Source of the DNA: Leisingera methylohalidivorans DSM 14336
Lineage (GTDB): Bacteria; Pseudomonadota; Alphaproteobacteria; Rhodobacterales; Rhodobacteraceae
Reading direction: 5' to 3'
Assembly: GCF_000511355.1 (NCBI RefSeq)
Contig: NC_023135.1
Span: 1,328,371 to 1,392,370 of the forward strand
Length of the DNA stretch: 64,000 nt
Made by a program: the position numbers and the translations under genes
Part shown: in pieces, positions 44,232 through 54,625 of the stretch
How positions within the stretch are numbered: the stretch's first letter is position 1
Layout of the letters: the number at the start of each line of letters is the position of its first letter
Notes under the pieces: generated by a model
Databases searched by the model: none
What the model was told of the DNA's origin: nothing
The model's input: the letters and a program-made list of their open reading frames with translations, nothing else

Positions 44232-46433
44232 TTAGGCGGCCGCGGATTTCTCCGGGTCGAACCGGCCATAGAAGCTTTGGCCCTTGTTCGCCATGTCGCG
44301 CAGCAGTTCCGGGCAGGCGAAACGATCGCCATGCTGTCCGGCCAGCTGATCGCAGCGTTCGGCCGCATAGGGCGTGCCGATGATATCCAGCCAGCTGAAC
44401 GGGCCGCCGGACCAGGGGGCAAAGCCCCAAGCAAGAACCGCGCCCACGTCGCCTTCCCGGATGTCTTCCAGAACACCTTCCTCCAGCGCGCGCACCGCTT
44501 CCAGCACCTGGGCGAACATCAGCCGTTCCTGCACTTCAATCAGATCAGGCTGCTCAGCGGCTTGCGGGTATTTCTCCTGCAGGCCCTTCCAGTACTCGAC
44601 GCGCTTGCCTTTCTCGTCATAGTCGAAGAAGCCGGCGTTGGCCTTGCGCCCCAAGCGGCCCTGCTCCTCCATCCAGAAAATCAGGTCATCGGAGGGGCTT
44701 TCCGGATAGGCGTCGCCCATTGCCGCCTTGGTTGCCCGCGCGATCTTGGCCCCCAGGTCGATCGAGGTCTCATCGGTCAGCTGGATCGGCCCCACCGGGA
44801 AGCCCAGCTGCCGCGCGGCATTGTCGATCAGCACGGGGCTGACGCCCTCGGCAATCATCCGCACCCCTTCGTTGATATAGGGGATGATGCAGCGGTTGGC
44901 GTAGAAGAAGCGCGCGTCATTAACCACAATCGGCGTTTTGCGGATCTGACGCACATAGTCCAGCGCCTTGGCCACCGCGCGGTCGCCGGTTTCGCGGCCC
45001 TTGATGATCTCCACCAGCAGCATCTTCTCGACCGGCGAGAAGAAGTGGATGCCGATGAACTGATCCGCCCGCTTCGACGCCTTGGCCAGCTCCGAGATCG
45101 GCAGGGTCGAGGTGTTGGAGGCAAAGATGCAATCCTCAGGGATGATCGCCTCGACCTTTTGGGTCATCTCGGCCTTGACGCCCGGGTCCTCGAACACCGC
45201 CTCGATGATCAGGTCGCAGCCTTTCAGCGCGTCCAGATCCGGGGTCGCGGTGATCTGCGCCAGCAGCGCCGCTTTCTTCTCCTCGGTCGCCTTGCCGCGC
45301 TTGATGCCCTTGTCCATGTAGCCGGCGGAATAGGCCTTGCCCTTGTCGGCAGCTTCCTGGTCGCGGTCGATCAAGACCACCTCCATGCCCGCCTGGGCGG
45401 AGACCAGCGCTATCCCTGCGCCCATCATGCCCGCGCCCAGAACGCCAACTTTCCTGACCGTCTGGGCCGGCACGTCCTTGGGCCGCACCGCCCCTTTTTC
45501 CAGCGCCTGCTTGTTCAGGAACAGGCTGCGGATCATGGCCGAGGAGGAGGGGTTCATCAGCACATGGGTGAACCAGCGGGCTTCGATTTTCAGCGCGGTG
45601 TCGAAATCAACCAGCGCGCCTTCATAGATCGAGCTGAGCAGCGCCTGCGCCGCCGGGAAGGCGCCCTGGGTCTTGCCGTTGATCATCGCCGAGGCGCCGA
45701 CAAAGGTCATGAAGCCGGCCGGATGATAGGGTGCGCCGCCCGGCATTTTATAGCCCTTGGCGTCCCAGGGTTTCACCAGATCGGCAGGTTTGGCATTCAG
45801 CACCCACTCCTTGGCCGCCGCCAGCGGATCCTCGGCCACAGCGTCGATCAACTGGGCGCCCTTGGCTTTCTTCGGGTCCAGCATCTTGCCTTCGAGCAGC
45901 ACCGGCGCCGCCGCCATTGCGCCCACCATACGCGAATAGCGCGTGGTGCCGCCGCCGCCGGGGAAGATGCCGATCATGATCTCCGGCAGGCCGACCTTGG
46001 CCTTGGGGTTGTCGGTCATCACCCGGTGATGGCAGGCGAGGGCAATCTCAGTGCCGATGCCGGCGCAGGTGCCGTTGATGGCGCAGGCCACCGGCTTGCC
46101 GCCCTTCTTGGTTTTCGGGTCCATGCCTGCGAGCTCAAGTTTGCGCAGGATCCGGTGGCCGCCCATGGTGAAGTCGAACAGGCCCTGGGCCGGGTTCTCA
46201 CCCGATTCTTCGCGGATGGTGGCCAGCACATTCAGGTCCATGCCGCCAGCAAAATCCTTCTTGCCCGACGTGATCACGATACCCTTCACCGCGTCGTCTT
46301 CCAGCGCCCGGTCAACATATTCCTCCACTAGGCCAAAGGCCTCGCGGGTAAGGACGTTCATCGACTTGCCGATCGCGTCCCAGGTGATGATTGCGACGCC
46401 GTCCGCGTCCACGTCGTATTTGAAATCGCTCAT
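44232..46433 (-). CDS. fadJ: Multifunctional enoyl-CoA hydratase / 3-hydroxyacyl-CoA dehydrogenase
   Basis: 733 aa, two steps of beta-oxidation. The N-terminal crotonase domain (1-190) has the oxyanion region [13 protein letters not shown] and a late [10 protein letters not shown]. The dehydrogenase has the NAD loop [18 protein letters not shown] near 330 and the catalytic His segment [17 protein letters not shown]. Last gene of a minus-strand cluster with cupin and thiolase; its ATG overlaps the cupin stop by four bases. Confidence 0.93.
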   Translation of the reverse strand: MSDFKYDVDADGVAIITWDAIGKSMNVLTREAFGLVEEYVDRALEDDAVKGIVITSGKKDFAGGMDLNVLATIREESGENPAQGLFDFTMGGHRILRKLELAGMDPKTKKGGKPVACAINGTCAGIGTEIALACHHRVMTDNPKAKVGLPEIMIGIFPGGGGTTRYSRMVGAMAAAPVLLEGKMLDPKKAKGAQLIDAVAEDPLAAAKEWVLNAKPADLVKPWDAKGYKMPGGAPYHPAGFMTFVGASAMINGKTQGAFPAAQALLSSIYEGALVDFDTALKIEARWFTHVLMNPSSSAMIRSLFLNKQALEKGAVRPKDVPAQTVRKVGVLGAGMMGAGIALVSAQAGMEVVLIDRDQEAADKGKAYSAGYMDKGIKRGKATEEKKAALLAQITATPDLDALKGCDLIIEAVFEDPGVKAEMTQKVEAIIPEDCIFASNTSTLPISELAKASKRADQFIGIHFFSPVEKMLLVEIIKGRETGDRAVAKALDYVRQIRKTPIVVNDARFFYANRCIIPYINEGVRMIAEGVSPVLIDNAARQLGFPVGPIQLTDETSIDLGAKIARATKAAMGDAYPESPSDDLIFWMEEQGRLGRKANAGFFDYDEKGKRVEYWKGLQEKYPQAAEQPDLIEVQERLMFAQVLEAVRALEEGVLEDIREGDVGAVLAWGFAPWSGGPFSWLDIIGTPYAAERCDQLAGQHGDRFACPELLRDMANKGQSFYGRFDPEKSAAA

Positions 46434-46915
46434 GTGTTTTCTCCGGTCTGGTCAGCCGTCAGCGGGCTGCCGTCCTTGCGGGTGAAATTGAACTGCCCTT
46501 CGGCAATTTTCACCATCATGTCCAAATCGCTGTAAAAAGCGGTCTCTGCCGGGGTGCGGGTGCCGACCACCAGAAAGGCGGCAGGCTTGTCCGATCGGTT
46601 CACCAGATGGTGCCCGTTCTCATCCCCCGCCGGAAAGCTGGCGCAGTCGCCCGGCAGCATCTCATGCGCACCCTGATCGTCGATCAGGGTGCAGGTGCCC
46701 TCGGTCACCATCACGAATTCGTCCTGCTCCATGTGGTAATGTCGCAAGGAAGACATCGCGCCGGGCTCCAGCCGCACGATGTTGACGCCGTACTGGGTCA
46801 GGCCGCCGGGATCGCCAAGCGGCTGCACGCTGCGCCCGTCGCCCGCCGCAGCCAGCTTGCCGGGGTAGCCCGATCCGGTGCGCCAGGGCAGTCGGGAAAG
46901 GTCCAGCTTTGGCAT
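46430..46915 (-). CDS. Cupin-domain protein
   Basis: 161 aa. One cupin barrel with motif 1 [16 protein letters not shown] (metal His/His/Glu) and motif 2 [20 protein letters not shown]. It sits between thiolase and the multifunctional enzyme with one- and four-base overlaps, so it is co-translated with beta-oxidation genes. Function there is unknown; a metal-dependent accessory or small-molecule sensor is possible. Confidence 0.8.
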   Translation of the reverse strand: MPKLDLSRLPWRTGSGYPGKLAAAGDGRSVQPLGDPGGLTQYGVNIVRLEPGAMSSLRHYHMEQDEFVMVTEGTCTLIDDQGAHEMLPGDCASFPAGDENGHHLVNRSDKPAAFLVVGTRTPAETAFYSDLDMMVKIAEGQFNFTRKDGSPLTADQTGENT

Positions 46916-48126
46916 CAGACGCGCTCGATGATGGTGGCAGCACCCATGCCGGATGCAATGCACAGCGTCGCCAGGCCGCATTCTTTGTCCTGGCGTTCCA
47001 GTTCATCCAGCAGGGTGCCGATGATGATCGCGCCGGTAGCACCCAGCGGATGCCCCATGGCGATGGAGCCGCCATTGACGTTGACCAGCTCCGGGTCCAC
47101 ATCAAACGCCTGCTGAAAGCGCAGCACCACGCTCGCAAAGGCCTCGTTCACCTCGAACAGATCCAGATCGCCGATCGTCATGCCACTGTCGGCCAGGATC
47201 TTCTCGGTCACCGGAACCGGGCCGGTCAGCATGATGGTGGGGTCGGTGCCGATCTTGGCGGTTGCTTTGATGCGCGCGCGCGGTTTCAGCCCGTGCTTGT
47301 CGCCGAATTCCTTGTTGCCGATCAGCAGCGCCGCAGCACCGTCCACGATGCCTGAGGAGTTGCCCGCATGGTGGATATGATTGATCCGCTCCAGATGCGG
47401 GTATTTCAGCATCGCCACCTTGTCAAAGCCGGGCATCTGCTCGCCCATCATCTGGAAGGCGGGGTTCAGCGATCCCAGCGCCTGCATGTCGGTGCCGGGA
47501 CGCATGTATTCGTCATGATCCAGGATCGCCAGCCCGTTCTGGTCGCGCACGGTGATGATGGATTTGTCGAACCGCTTCTCTTCCCAGGCCTTGGCGGCGC
47601 GGCGCTGGCTCTCCATCGCCAGCGCGTCGGCCTGGTCGCGGGTAAAGCCGTATTCGGTGGCGATGATATCGGCCGAGATGCCCTGCGGCACGAAATAGGT
47701 GTCCATTGCCAGGGTCGGGTCGACCGCAATTGCGGCGCCGTCGCTGCCCATCGCCACCCGGCCCATCATCTCGACACCGCCTGCGATATAGCCATCACCG
47801 GCGCCGCCCTTCACCTGGTTCGCGGCCAGGTTCACGGCCTCCATGCCAGATGCGCAGAAGCGGTTGATAGCGAGGCCGGGAATACGTTCGTCCAGATCCG
47901 AGGCAAGAACAGCGGAGCGGGCCAGGCAGCCGCCTTGCTCTTTCACCTGGGTGACATTGCCCCAGATCACGTCCTCGACCGCATGGCCTTCGAGGTTGTT
48001 GCGCTCCTTGAGCGCGTTCAGCGTCAGGGCGCTGAGCCGCACGGAGGTCACCTCGTGCAGGGCGCCATCCTTGCGGCCCTTGCCGCGCGGCGTGCGCAGG
48101 GCGTCATAGATATAAGCTTCAGTCAT
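46915..48126 (-). CDS. fadA: Acetyl-CoA acyltransferase (thiolase)
   Basis: 403 aa. Last step of beta-oxidation. Nucleophile Cys91 in [15 protein letters not shown], His in [15 protein letters not shown] and second Cys in [12 protein letters not shown]. Complete thiolase with the usual length. First gene of thiolase-cupin-fadJ; the GST gene lies 10 bases downstream of its far end, upstream in transcription. Confidence 0.92.
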   Translation of the reverse strand: MTEAYIYDALRTPRGKGRKDGALHEVTSVRLSALTLNALKERNNLEGHAVEDVIWGNVTQVKEQGGCLARSAVLASDLDERIPGLAINRFCASGMEAVNLAANQVKGGAGDGYIAGGVEMMGRVAMGSDGAAIAVDPTLAMDTYFVPQGISADIIATEYGFTRDQADALAMESQRRAAKAWEEKRFDKSIITVRDQNGLAILDHDEYMRPGTDMQALGSLNPAFQMMGEQMPGFDKVAMLKYPHLERINHIHHAGNSSGIVDGAAALLIGNKEFGDKHGLKPRARIKATAKIGTDPTIMLTGPVPVTEKILADSGMTIGDLDLFEVNEAFASVVLRFQQAFDVDPELVNVNGGSIAMGHPLGATGAIIIGTLLDELERQDKECGLATLCIASGMGAATIIERV

Positions 48127-48136
48127 AATTGTCTCC

Positions 48137-48769
48137 TCAAGTCCGGTCCGACGGTCTGCCGGGCATCAGGTCATAGGGGTGTTTCCAGCCGGGCACCGCG
48201 CTGATGCGGCTAAGCCAGGCGTCGATATGGGGCCAAGCGGCGCGGTCAAAGCCGAAGGGCTCGGGGTAGTAGAGGTAGCTGCAGCAGCTGATATCGGCGT
48301 TGGTCAGCCCGTCGCCTACCAGCCAATCGCGGCCTTCCAGGTGGGACTCCAGCGTCTGATAGGCAGCCTTCAGGCGGCCTTGCATGAAGGCGATCACTTC
48401 CGGCGGCCGGTGCTTTTCCGGCAGGAAGTTGATCAGGAAACGGGTCATGCCGGCCTGGCTGGACATCTTGTGATTGTCCCAAAGCACCCAGCGCAGCACC
48501 TCGTACTTGTCCTCCGGGCGGCCGCCGAACTTGCCGGTCTTGTCGGTGATATACTGCTGGATGGCGCCCGACTGGCTGAGCGTCACATCGCCGTCCACCA
48601 GCACCGGCGCTTCGGCCATCGGATTGAAGCCCCGGAAGTCATCGGTGCGCGCAGCACCGCCGAAGAAATCGACGAACACCGGCTCCCAGGGAAGACCCGA
48701 GAGTTCCAGCGCCAGCGCTGCCTTGTAGGAGTTTCCGCTTTCGCCAAAGCAATGCAGTTCAATTGTCAT
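48137..48769 (-). CDS. Glutathione S-transferase family protein
   Basis: 210 aa. N-terminal thioredoxin-like domain with the active-site region CFGESGNSYKAALALELSG and the Glu-Ser-type glutathione site DVTLSQSGAIQQYI. An all-helical C-terminal domain contains LVGDGLTNADISCCSYLYY. It is 10 bases ahead of the thiolase gene on the same strand, so probably cotranscribed. Start at 48769. Confidence 0.88.
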   Translation of the reverse strand: MTIELHCFGESGNSYKAALALELSGLPWEPVFVDFFGGAARTDDFRGFNPMAEAPVLVDGDVTLSQSGAIQQYITDKTGKFGGRPEDKYEVLRWVLWDNHKMSSQAGMTRFLINFLPEKHRPPEVIAFMQGRLKAAYQTLESHLEGRDWLVGDGLTNADISCCSYLYYPEPFGFDRAAWPHIDAWLSRISAVPGWKHPYDLMPGRPSDRT

Positions 48770-48798
48770 CTGCTGTTCCCTGTTTTTACTGTTGGCGC

Positions 48799-48811
48799 GG
48801 GGGGGGGGGGG
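48799..48811 (+). repeat. Run of 13 G residues
   Basis: An unbroken G13 tract lies 30 bases upstream of the GST gene start, followed by CACACCCCC GCG. The G-run and C-run can pair. The intergenic stretch 48770-49044 also carries the words GAGTATTTT and AAATACTC, seen in other intergenic spaces of this family. No gene is supported there. Confidence 0.8.
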
Positions 48812-49044
48812 CACACCCCCGCGCGCGTGGAGTATTTTCGCAAAGATGATGCAGCGTTACCCCGCCGGGGTCTGCCGCGTGATACCCTGAAGGTGCGGTA
48901 CAGGCTGGAGAGCCGATGGCCGTGAAAGATGAAGACGCCTCTGCCCATTCGGCGAAGGCTTGGGGGCAAGGGCGCGCCGCTGCCTTCAACTTTCCCCAAA
49001 TACTCAAATTCCGGCATCTGCGCCAAATCCCTCGGATTGCGGGG

Positions 49045-50193
49045 TCATAGACTGCGCGCAATCAGCTCCTTCATGATCTCATTGGTGCCGCCATAGATCC
49101 GCTGCACCCGGGCATCAGCCCACATCTCGCCCACAGCGTATTCCTGCATGTAGCCATAGCCGCCGAAGAGTTGCAGGCACTCGTCCAGCACCTCGCCCTG
49201 GGTATCGGTGATCCAGTATTTCGCCATGGCCGCTTTCTCGACGCTCAGCTGCCCTTGCAAGTGATCGGCGATACACTCGTCAAGGAAGGCGCGCGCAACC
49301 TTGGTCTTGGTCAGGCATTCCGCCAGCTTGAAACGGGTGTTCTGAAACTGCAGGATCGGGCCGCCGAACGCCTCGCGTTCCTTGCAATAGGCGATGGTTC
49401 GGTCCACCGCGCCTTCCATCGCGCCGACCGCGCCGCAGGCGATGATCAGGCGCTCCTGCGGCAGCTGCTGCATCATCTGGTAAAAGCCCTGGCCCTCGCC
49501 GCCGCCCAGAATGTTCTCGGGCGGGATTTCCACATTGTCAAAAAACAGCTCGGACGTGTCCGCCGCATGGCAGCCGATCTTGTCGAGGTTGCGGCCGCGG
49601 CTGAAGCCTGCGGCGCCGTCGGTCTCCACTGCCACCAGAGAGACTCCCTTGGCGCCCGCCGCGGGGTCGGTCTTGGCAGCAACCAGGATCAGATTGGCGT
49701 GCTGGCCATTGGTGATAAAGGTCTTCTGCCCCGACAACCGGTAAGCATTGCCATCCTTGACCGCCTTGGTCTTGATTGCCTGCACATCCGAGCCGGTGGA
49801 GGGTTCGGTCATTGCCAGCGCCCCGACCAGCTCTCCGGTCACCATCCTGGGCAGCCAGCGCTGCTTCTGCTCTTCGGTGCCATAGGCCAGGATGTAATGG
49901 CCAACGATGCCGGAATGAATGCCTTGGCCCCAGCTGGCCAGATTGGCGCGGCTGCCTTCCATCAGGATCACGGCTTCATGGCCGAAGTCGCCGCCGGCAC
50001 CGCCATAGGCTTCGGGGATGGAGGGGCAGAGCAGGCCAAGGCCGCCCGCCTGGGTCCAGGTCTCCCGGTCCATCATGCCCTGCTTGCGCCAGGTTTCAAA
50101 CTTGGGCGCCCATTCATTGGTGATGAACTGGGCCGTCATCTGGCTGAGCATCCGATGCTCATCCGTCATCCATGCGGAGCGCGTCTCGGTCAT
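49045..50193 (-). CDS. Acyl-CoA dehydrogenase
   Basis: 382 aa flavoenzyme, first step of beta-oxidation or branched-acyl degradation. FAD/substrate motifs: [18 protein letters not shown] and the C-terminal [38 protein letters not shown], where the catalytic Glu/Arg region and GGTNEI loop are standard. The start at 50193 (MTETRSAW) is chosen over an upstream Met. Same direction as the thiolase group. Confidence 0.9.
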   Translation of the reverse strand: MTETRSAWMTDEHRMLSQMTAQFITNEWAPKFETWRKQGMMDRETWTQAGGLGLLCPSIPEAYGGAGGDFGHEAVILMEGSRANLASWGQGIHSGIVGHYILAYGTEEQKQRWLPRMVTGELVGALAMTEPSTGSDVQAIKTKAVKDGNAYRLSGQKTFITNGQHANLILVAAKTDPAAGAKGVSLVAVETDGAAGFSRGRNLDKIGCHAADTSELFFDNVEIPPENILGGGEGQGFYQMMQQLPQERLIIACGAVGAMEGAVDRTIAYCKEREAFGGPILQFQNTRFKLAECLTKTKVARAFLDECIADHLQGQLSVEKAAMAKYWITDTQGEVLDECLQLFGGYGYMQEYAVGEMWADARVQRIYGGTNEIMKELIARSL

Positions 50194-50221
50194 CTTTCTC
50201 CCTTTGGCCGTTTCCCGGGCC

Positions 50222-50437
50222 TTATCTCTTGCGGGCCTCCAGCTCGGCATTGAACAGCCGCAGCCGGTGGCTCAGGTTTTCATAGTCCGTCACGCTGTCG
50301 AAATTTTCGAACAGGAATGACAGCGCTTCGCCTTCATCGAGCCCCGCCTCCTGGGCAAACTTCCTGAGCTTGCGGTAGCCGTCCTCGGTCATTGCAACCG
50401 GGAAGCGGCGGGTCAGGCGGAAACGTTTCGGCATCAT
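50222..50437 (-). CDS. Small conserved hypothetical protein
   Basis: 71 aa, basic N-terminus ([23 protein letters not shown]), helical, with [20 protein letters not shown]. It lies 28 bases upstream of the acyl-CoA dehydrogenase gene in the same direction. Its pattern resembles small ribbon-helix-helix-like or regulatory proteins, but I do not recognise the family. Confidence 0.6.
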   Translation of the reverse strand: MMPKRFRLTRRFPVAMTEDGYRKLRKFAQEAGLDEGEALSFLFENFDSVTDYENLSHRLRLFNAELEARKR

Positions 50438-50507
50438 GTGGTCCTTTGCATGTCAAAGCACCGGCCGGGGCTGGATGGACGCCCCGGACAGGGGCGCCCG
50501 AAAGGCA

Positions 50508-52289
50508 TCAAAAGGCGTCCGCGTCCAGCGCCATCACCGGATCCGCTCCGCTTTCGATGCGGGCCAGGTGCAGTTTGGTCGCGGGCAGCCGCCGTGCCAT
50601 ATAGTACCGGCCGGTTGCGAGTTTCGTCTCATAGAACGCCGCGTCATCGGACCCCGCGTCAAGCGCTTCCTGCGCGGCCTTGCCCATCTTAGCCCACATC
50701 AGGCCCAGGCAAACCTGTCCGAACAGATGCATAAAGTCATAAGACCCGGCCAGCGCGTGGTTGGGATCCTTCATGCCTTTTTGCATGAAATACATACCGG
50801 CCGCCTGCAGATCCTTGGAGGCCGCCTTCAGCGGATCGATGAAGTCTTTGCCGAAAGTCTCTGAAACATCCTTATTTTCCTGGCAGAAGGTCTTCACCAG
50901 GTCGAAGAACGCCAGAACATATTTGCCGCCGTGCTGGCCCAGCTTGCGGCCCACCAGGTCCAGCGCCTGCACGCCGTTGGCACCCTCGTAGATCATCGCG
51001 ATGCGGGCGTCGCGGGTGTATTGCGACATGCCCCATTCCTCGATGTAGCCATGGCCGCCATAGACCTGCTGCGCCTGCACGGTCATGTCGTAGCCCTGAT
51101 CGGTCAGGAAGCCCTTGATCACCGGCGTCATCAGCGAGATCAGCCCGTCGGCGTCCTTGTCGCCTGCGCGGTGCGCCTGGTCGATCAGGGTGGCGCCCCA
51201 CAGCAGGAACGCGCGCGCCCCTTCGGCAAAGCTTTTCTGGTCCATCAGCGAGCGGCGGATGTCCGGATGCACGATCAGCGGATCGGCGGGCCCGTCCGGG
51301 TTTTCGGCGCCGGTCACGGCGCGGCCCTGCAGCCGGTCCTTGGCATATTCGACGGCGTTCTGATAGGCGGCCTCGGCCTGCGCCAAACCCTGCATGCCGA
51401 CGCCCAGACGGGCCTCGTTCATCATGGTGAACATGGCGCGCATGCCCTTGTGCTCTTCGCCCAGAAGCCAGCCGGTGGCGCCGTCATAATCCATCACGCA
51501 GGTTGAATTGCCGTGGATGCCCATCTTCTCCTCGATCTTGCCGACCGAGACGCCGTTGCGTTCGCCCGGGGTGCCATCCGCGCTGACAATGAATTTGGGC
51601 ACGATGAACAGGCTGACACCCTTGATGCCCTCGGGGCCGCCGGGGATCTTGGCCAGCACCAGATGCACCACGTTTTCCGCCATGTCATGGTCGCCGGACG
51701 AGATGAAGATCTTCTGCCCCGAGATCTTATAGCTGCCATCGCCCAGCGGTTCCGCCTTGGTGCGCATCAGGCCCAGGTCGGTGCCGCAATGCGGTTCGGT
51801 CAGATTCATGGTGCCGGTCCATTGGCAGCTGACCATCTTGGGCAGATAGGTGGCCTTCTGCTGATCGGTGCCATGCGCCAGGATCGCCGAAGCAGCCCCG
51901 TGGGTCAGCCCCTGGTACATGGTGAAGGCCTGGTTTGCGGACGAGAAGAACTCGCCCACTGCGGTGCCCATGACATACGGCATGTTCTGGCCGCCGAACT
52001 CCTCCGGCATGTCCAGCCCGGTCCAGCCGCCCTGCTTGACCTGTTCAAAGGCCTCCTTGAACCCCTTGGGGGTGTAGACCACGCCGTTTTCCAGGCGGCA
52101 GCCCTCTGCATCGCCCACCACGTTCAGCGGGTGCAGAACCGCACTGGCGATCTTGCCAGCTTCCTCCAGCACCGCGCCGGTGAACTCCGGCTCCAGTTCG
52201 CTGTATCCGGGGATGTCGCTGCCGGACACCTTCAATACGTCATGCAGGATAAACTGGGCGTCTTTTGCGGGGGCTGTATAGGAAGGCAT
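50508..52289 (-). CDS. Long-form acyl-CoA dehydrogenase (DmdC-like)
   Basis: 593 aa, longer than common acyl-CoA dehydrogenases because of a C-terminal extension (about 460-593). It opens with [19 protein letters not shown], has [15 protein letters not shown] for FAD, and [20 protein letters not shown] followed by [11 protein letters not shown], where the Glu is the catalytic base. This architecture includes DmdC (methylmercaptopropionyl-CoA dehydrogenase of DMSP breakdown) and FadE5-like enzymes. Which substrate it uses cannot be told from the sequence. MerR regulator genes lie just upstream. Confidence 0.88.
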   Translation of the reverse strand: MPSYTAPAKDAQFILHDVLKVSGSDIPGYSELEPEFTGAVLEEAGKIASAVLHPLNVVGDAEGCRLENGVVYTPKGFKEAFEQVKQGGWTGLDMPEEFGGQNMPYVMGTAVGEFFSSANQAFTMYQGLTHGAASAILAHGTDQQKATYLPKMVSCQWTGTMNLTEPHCGTDLGLMRTKAEPLGDGSYKISGQKIFISSGDHDMAENVVHLVLAKIPGGPEGIKGVSLFIVPKFIVSADGTPGERNGVSVGKIEEKMGIHGNSTCVMDYDGATGWLLGEEHKGMRAMFTMMNEARLGVGMQGLAQAEAAYQNAVEYAKDRLQGRAVTGAENPDGPADPLIVHPDIRRSLMDQKSFAEGARAFLLWGATLIDQAHRAGDKDADGLISLMTPVIKGFLTDQGYDMTVQAQQVYGGHGYIEEWGMSQYTRDARIAMIYEGANGVQALDLVGRKLGQHGGKYVLAFFDLVKTFCQENKDVSETFGKDFIDPLKAASKDLQAAGMYFMQKGMKDPNHALAGSYDFMHLFGQVCLGLMWAKMGKAAQEALDAGSDDAAFYETKLATGRYYMARRLPATKLHLARIESGADPVMALDADAF

Positions 52290-52363
52290 TGCGGTCCTCT
52301 TCGGGGGGCTTGTTGCTTGGGGTCGATGCCGGGCAGGCCGGCGGGATAGGGCGGGGCGGCTGC

Positions 52364-52768
52364 CTATTCGGCGGCCTCCTGCTTGGCCCGCATCGAGGCG
52401 ATCATCTTTTCGCCCCAGGCCAGCTGGTCTTTCAGGTCCTCGATCGCCTCGGTCAGCTCTTCGCGCTGGCGCTCCATATCGGCAAGCCGCTCGCGGCCGA
52501 CCTCATAGGTCTTGGTCAGCTGGGTCACCTGCTGGTCGCCGACATGGTACAGATCCAGCAGCTGGCGGATTTCCTCCAGGCTGAACCCGAACCGTTTGCC
52601 GCGCAGGATCAGCTTCAGCCGGGCGCGGTCGCGTTTGGTGAACAGCCGCTTCTGGCCGTCGCGGATCGGGAACAGCAGTTCCTTGGCTTCGTAGAACCGG
52701 AGCGTGCGGGGAGTTACGTCATAAGCCTCGCACATCTCGCGGATGGTCATGGTTTTCTCTGTCATCAT
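52364..52768 (-). CDS. MerR-family regulator of acyl-CoA genes (LiuR/PsrA-like)
   Basis: 134 aa. The N-terminal winged [23 protein letters not shown] and the wing [22 protein letters not shown] belong to the MerR subgroup that controls branched-chain and fatty acid catabolism. A C-terminal coiled coil (about 85-128) follows. It lies 74 bases upstream of the DmdC-like dehydrogenase gene in the same direction, and a palindrome of LiuR type lies 62 bases before its start. Confidence 0.88.
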   Translation of the reverse strand: MMTEKTMTIREMCEAYDVTPRTLRFYEAKELLFPIRDGQKRLFTKRDRARLKLILRGKRFGFSLEEIRQLLDLYHVGDQQVTQLTKTYEVGRERLADMERQREELTEAIEDLKDQLAWGEKMIASMRAKQEAAE

Positions 52769-52830
52769 CGTCACTCTTACGGCTTGGTGCAGGACCAAGC
52801 TGGCCGCAGCCGGGTTTTCGATCAAGACTG

Positions 52831-52849
52831 ACTTTACGTTTACGTAAGT
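52831..52849 (-). promoter_or_regulatory. LiuR-like palindrome upstream of the MerR/acyl-CoA dehydrogenase genes
   Basis: ACTTTACGTTTACGTAAGT is an imperfect palindrome that fits the known TTTACGTNNACGTAAA-like boxes of LiuR-type MerR regulators. It lies 63 bases upstream of the first MerR gene and is followed by GTTATACGTTACGT, a half-match. A similar word (ACTTAACGTAAGT) lies at 59604-59616 upstream of a GST gene. Confidence 0.6.
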
Positions 52850-53187
52850 TATACGTTACGTCATTTTCCGGGGCGTGAATGGTTCGCAAAACGAACAAAA
52901 AATGACGCAACGTTTTGACTTGGAGGGCGCGCAGACCGGGGCCGAAGCGTATCCAAGGCGCGGCTATGGCAGAACCCAACAGTCCGGACTTAAGGCGAAA
53001 CCGCCGCGCCAGCGCTTGCCAATCGGCTGGCGTTTCGGCGACGCGCCAGCAAATTCAAGAAGCCGGGTTTGTTGGCCGGAATGAAGTGGAAAACGCGCGC
53101 GTCCGGCGCCACCCCGCGGGAGGCGCTTGCCCGGCTGATTGACACAGGGCGGATCCGGGATTGGTCTTGGAAAGGCGGGGAGCAGGC

Positions 53188-53556
53188 TTACTTCACCAGG
53201 GCCCGGGTGCTTTCACGCAGTTCGCTCAGCTCTTCAATGGCCTCATTGATCTGCTCGCGCTGCTTGTCCAGCTCCAAAAGCTGGCGGTCGGCCATTTCCA
53301 TGAATGCACGGTTTTGGGCGTCGTTGCCCTCTTTTTCATAGATCAGCAGCCATTGGCGTATTTCTTCCAGCTGGAAGCCGAACTTGCGTCCGCGCAGGAT
53401 CAGCTTCATCCGCGCCCGCTCCCGCGCACCATAAAATCGCGACCGGCCTTCGCGGTCGGGATGCAGCAATTCGATGTATTCATAATAGCGCAGCGTCCGC
53501 GGTGTGACCTCGAACTCGGCGCACATTTCCTTGAATGACAATCTGTTGTCGGTCAT
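53188..53556 (-). CDS. Second MerR-family regulator
   Basis: 122 aa, clearly a paralogue of the MerR protein at 52364-52768: FKEMCAEFEVTPRTLRYYE, RFYGARERARMKLILRGRKFGFQLEEIRQWL and a C-terminal coiled coil. The two genes are 420 bases apart, same direction, and probably arose by duplication. The 300 bases between them hold the LiuR-like box and no other supported gene. Divergent from the thioesterase pair. Confidence 0.88.
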   Translation of the reverse strand: MTDNRLSFKEMCAEFEVTPRTLRYYEYIELLHPDREGRSRFYGARERARMKLILRGRKFGFQLEEIRQWLLIYEKEGNDAQNRAFMEMADRQLLELDKQREQINEAIEELSELRESTRALVK

Positions 53557-53681
53557 CCGCCATCTCCCTTGCCGGGAACCTATGCACTTGCAGCGAACAG
53601 TGCAACCACCGCGGCGGCACACTTGCGCTTTTTCCGGGCCGGGGCCAAAGATGGGGGGAGACATTTCAAAGGGACAGCACC

Positions 53682-54104
53682 ATGGCCGACAAGACCGACC
53701 TCGCGCGCCAGTTCATCGAAGCCATCCCCCATGCCAAGCAACTGGGCATGAAGCTGACAGAGATCGGCGACGGCACTGCCGAAATCCGCATGGCTTACGA
53801 CGAGAAGCTGGTCGGCGATCCGGCAACCGGTGTCATCCATGGCGGCGCAGTTTCAGCGCTGATGGACACTTGCTGCGGCGCAGCGGTGATGAGCCACCCC
53901 TCGGCCCCCGGCGGCACCGCCACCATCGATCTGCGCATCGACTACATGCGCCCGGCGTCTCCGGGCCAGACGATCACCACCCGCGCCACCTGCCATCAGA
54001 TCACCCGCAGCGTTGCCTTTGTCCGCGCGGTCGCGATGGACGAGGATACAGACCGCCCCGTCGCCACAGCCTCCGGCGCCTTCACCGTGGAGAAAAAGTT
54101 TTGA
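53682..54104 (+). CDS. Hotdog-fold thioesterase (PaaI family)
   Basis: 140 aa. The PaaI signature is visible: GVIHGGAVSALMDTCCGAAVM and TIDLRIDYMRPASPGQTI. It hydrolyses acyl- or aryl-CoA. The Asp of LMDTCCG is the likely catalytic base. A GGGACAGC leader precedes 53682. Coupled to a second hotdog gene by a four-base overlap (TTGA). Confidence 0.9.
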   Translation: MADKTDLARQFIEAIPHAKQLGMKLTEIGDGTAEIRMAYDEKLVGDPATGVIHGGAVSALMDTCCGAAVMSHPSAPGGTATIDLRIDYMRPASPGQTITTRATCHQITRSVAFVRAVAMDEDTDRPVATASGAFTVEKKF

Positions 54105-54619
54105 GCCGCCCCCGTCCTGAACCCATCCAGGTGGTCAAGCAGCGCCGCGATGCAGCCCTCTCGGCGCTGGTGGATTCGGTGCCCTACATCCGCTTCCTGA
54201 ACGTCACTTTCGAACGCCGCGGCGATGAGCTGACCGCGCAGCTGAATTTCGACGACAAGCTGATCGGCAACCCGTTCCTGCCCGCGATCCACGGCGGCGT
54301 CACCGCGGCCTTCCTGGAAATCACCGCGATGATCACCCTCAACTGGTCGCATCTCTGGCAGCGTATCGAATCCGGCGATCTGGACCCGGCGGAAATGGCC
54401 AAGGGCAATCTGCCGCGCCAGCCCAAGACCATCGACTTTACCGTCGACTACCTGCGCTCCGGCCTGCCGCGCGACGCCTATGCGCGGGCGCGGGTGAACC
54501 GCTCGGGCCGCCGCTATGCCTCGGTGCATGTGGAGGCCTGGCAGGACCACAAAGACAAGCTGTTTGCCCAGGCCACCGGCCATTTCCTGATGCCGCAGGA
54601 CCAGAACGGCGAAGGCTGA
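54101..54619 (+). CDS. Second hotdog-fold thioesterase, TTG start
   Basis: 172 aa from TTG at 54101, whose last two bases belong to the stop of the first thioesterase gene. PAIHGGVTAAFLEITAMITL replaces the usual HGG...D helix, with Glu in place of Asp, as in some PaaI/YigI-like enzymes. RQPKTIDFTVDYLRSGLPRDAY is the second motif. The pair probably forms a heteromeric enzyme. The TTG start is deduced because the protein-like sequence begins there and no ATG or GTG fits. Confidence 0.8.
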   Translation: MSRPRPEPIQVVKQRRDAALSALVDSVPYIRFLNVTFERRGDELTAQLNFDDKLIGNPFLPAIHGGVTAAFLEITAMITLNWSHLWQRIESGDLDPAEMAKGNLPRQPKTIDFTVDYLRSGLPRDAYARARVNRSGRRYASVHVEAWQDHKDKLFAQATGHFLMPQDQNGEG

Positions 54620-54625
54620 CACGCG

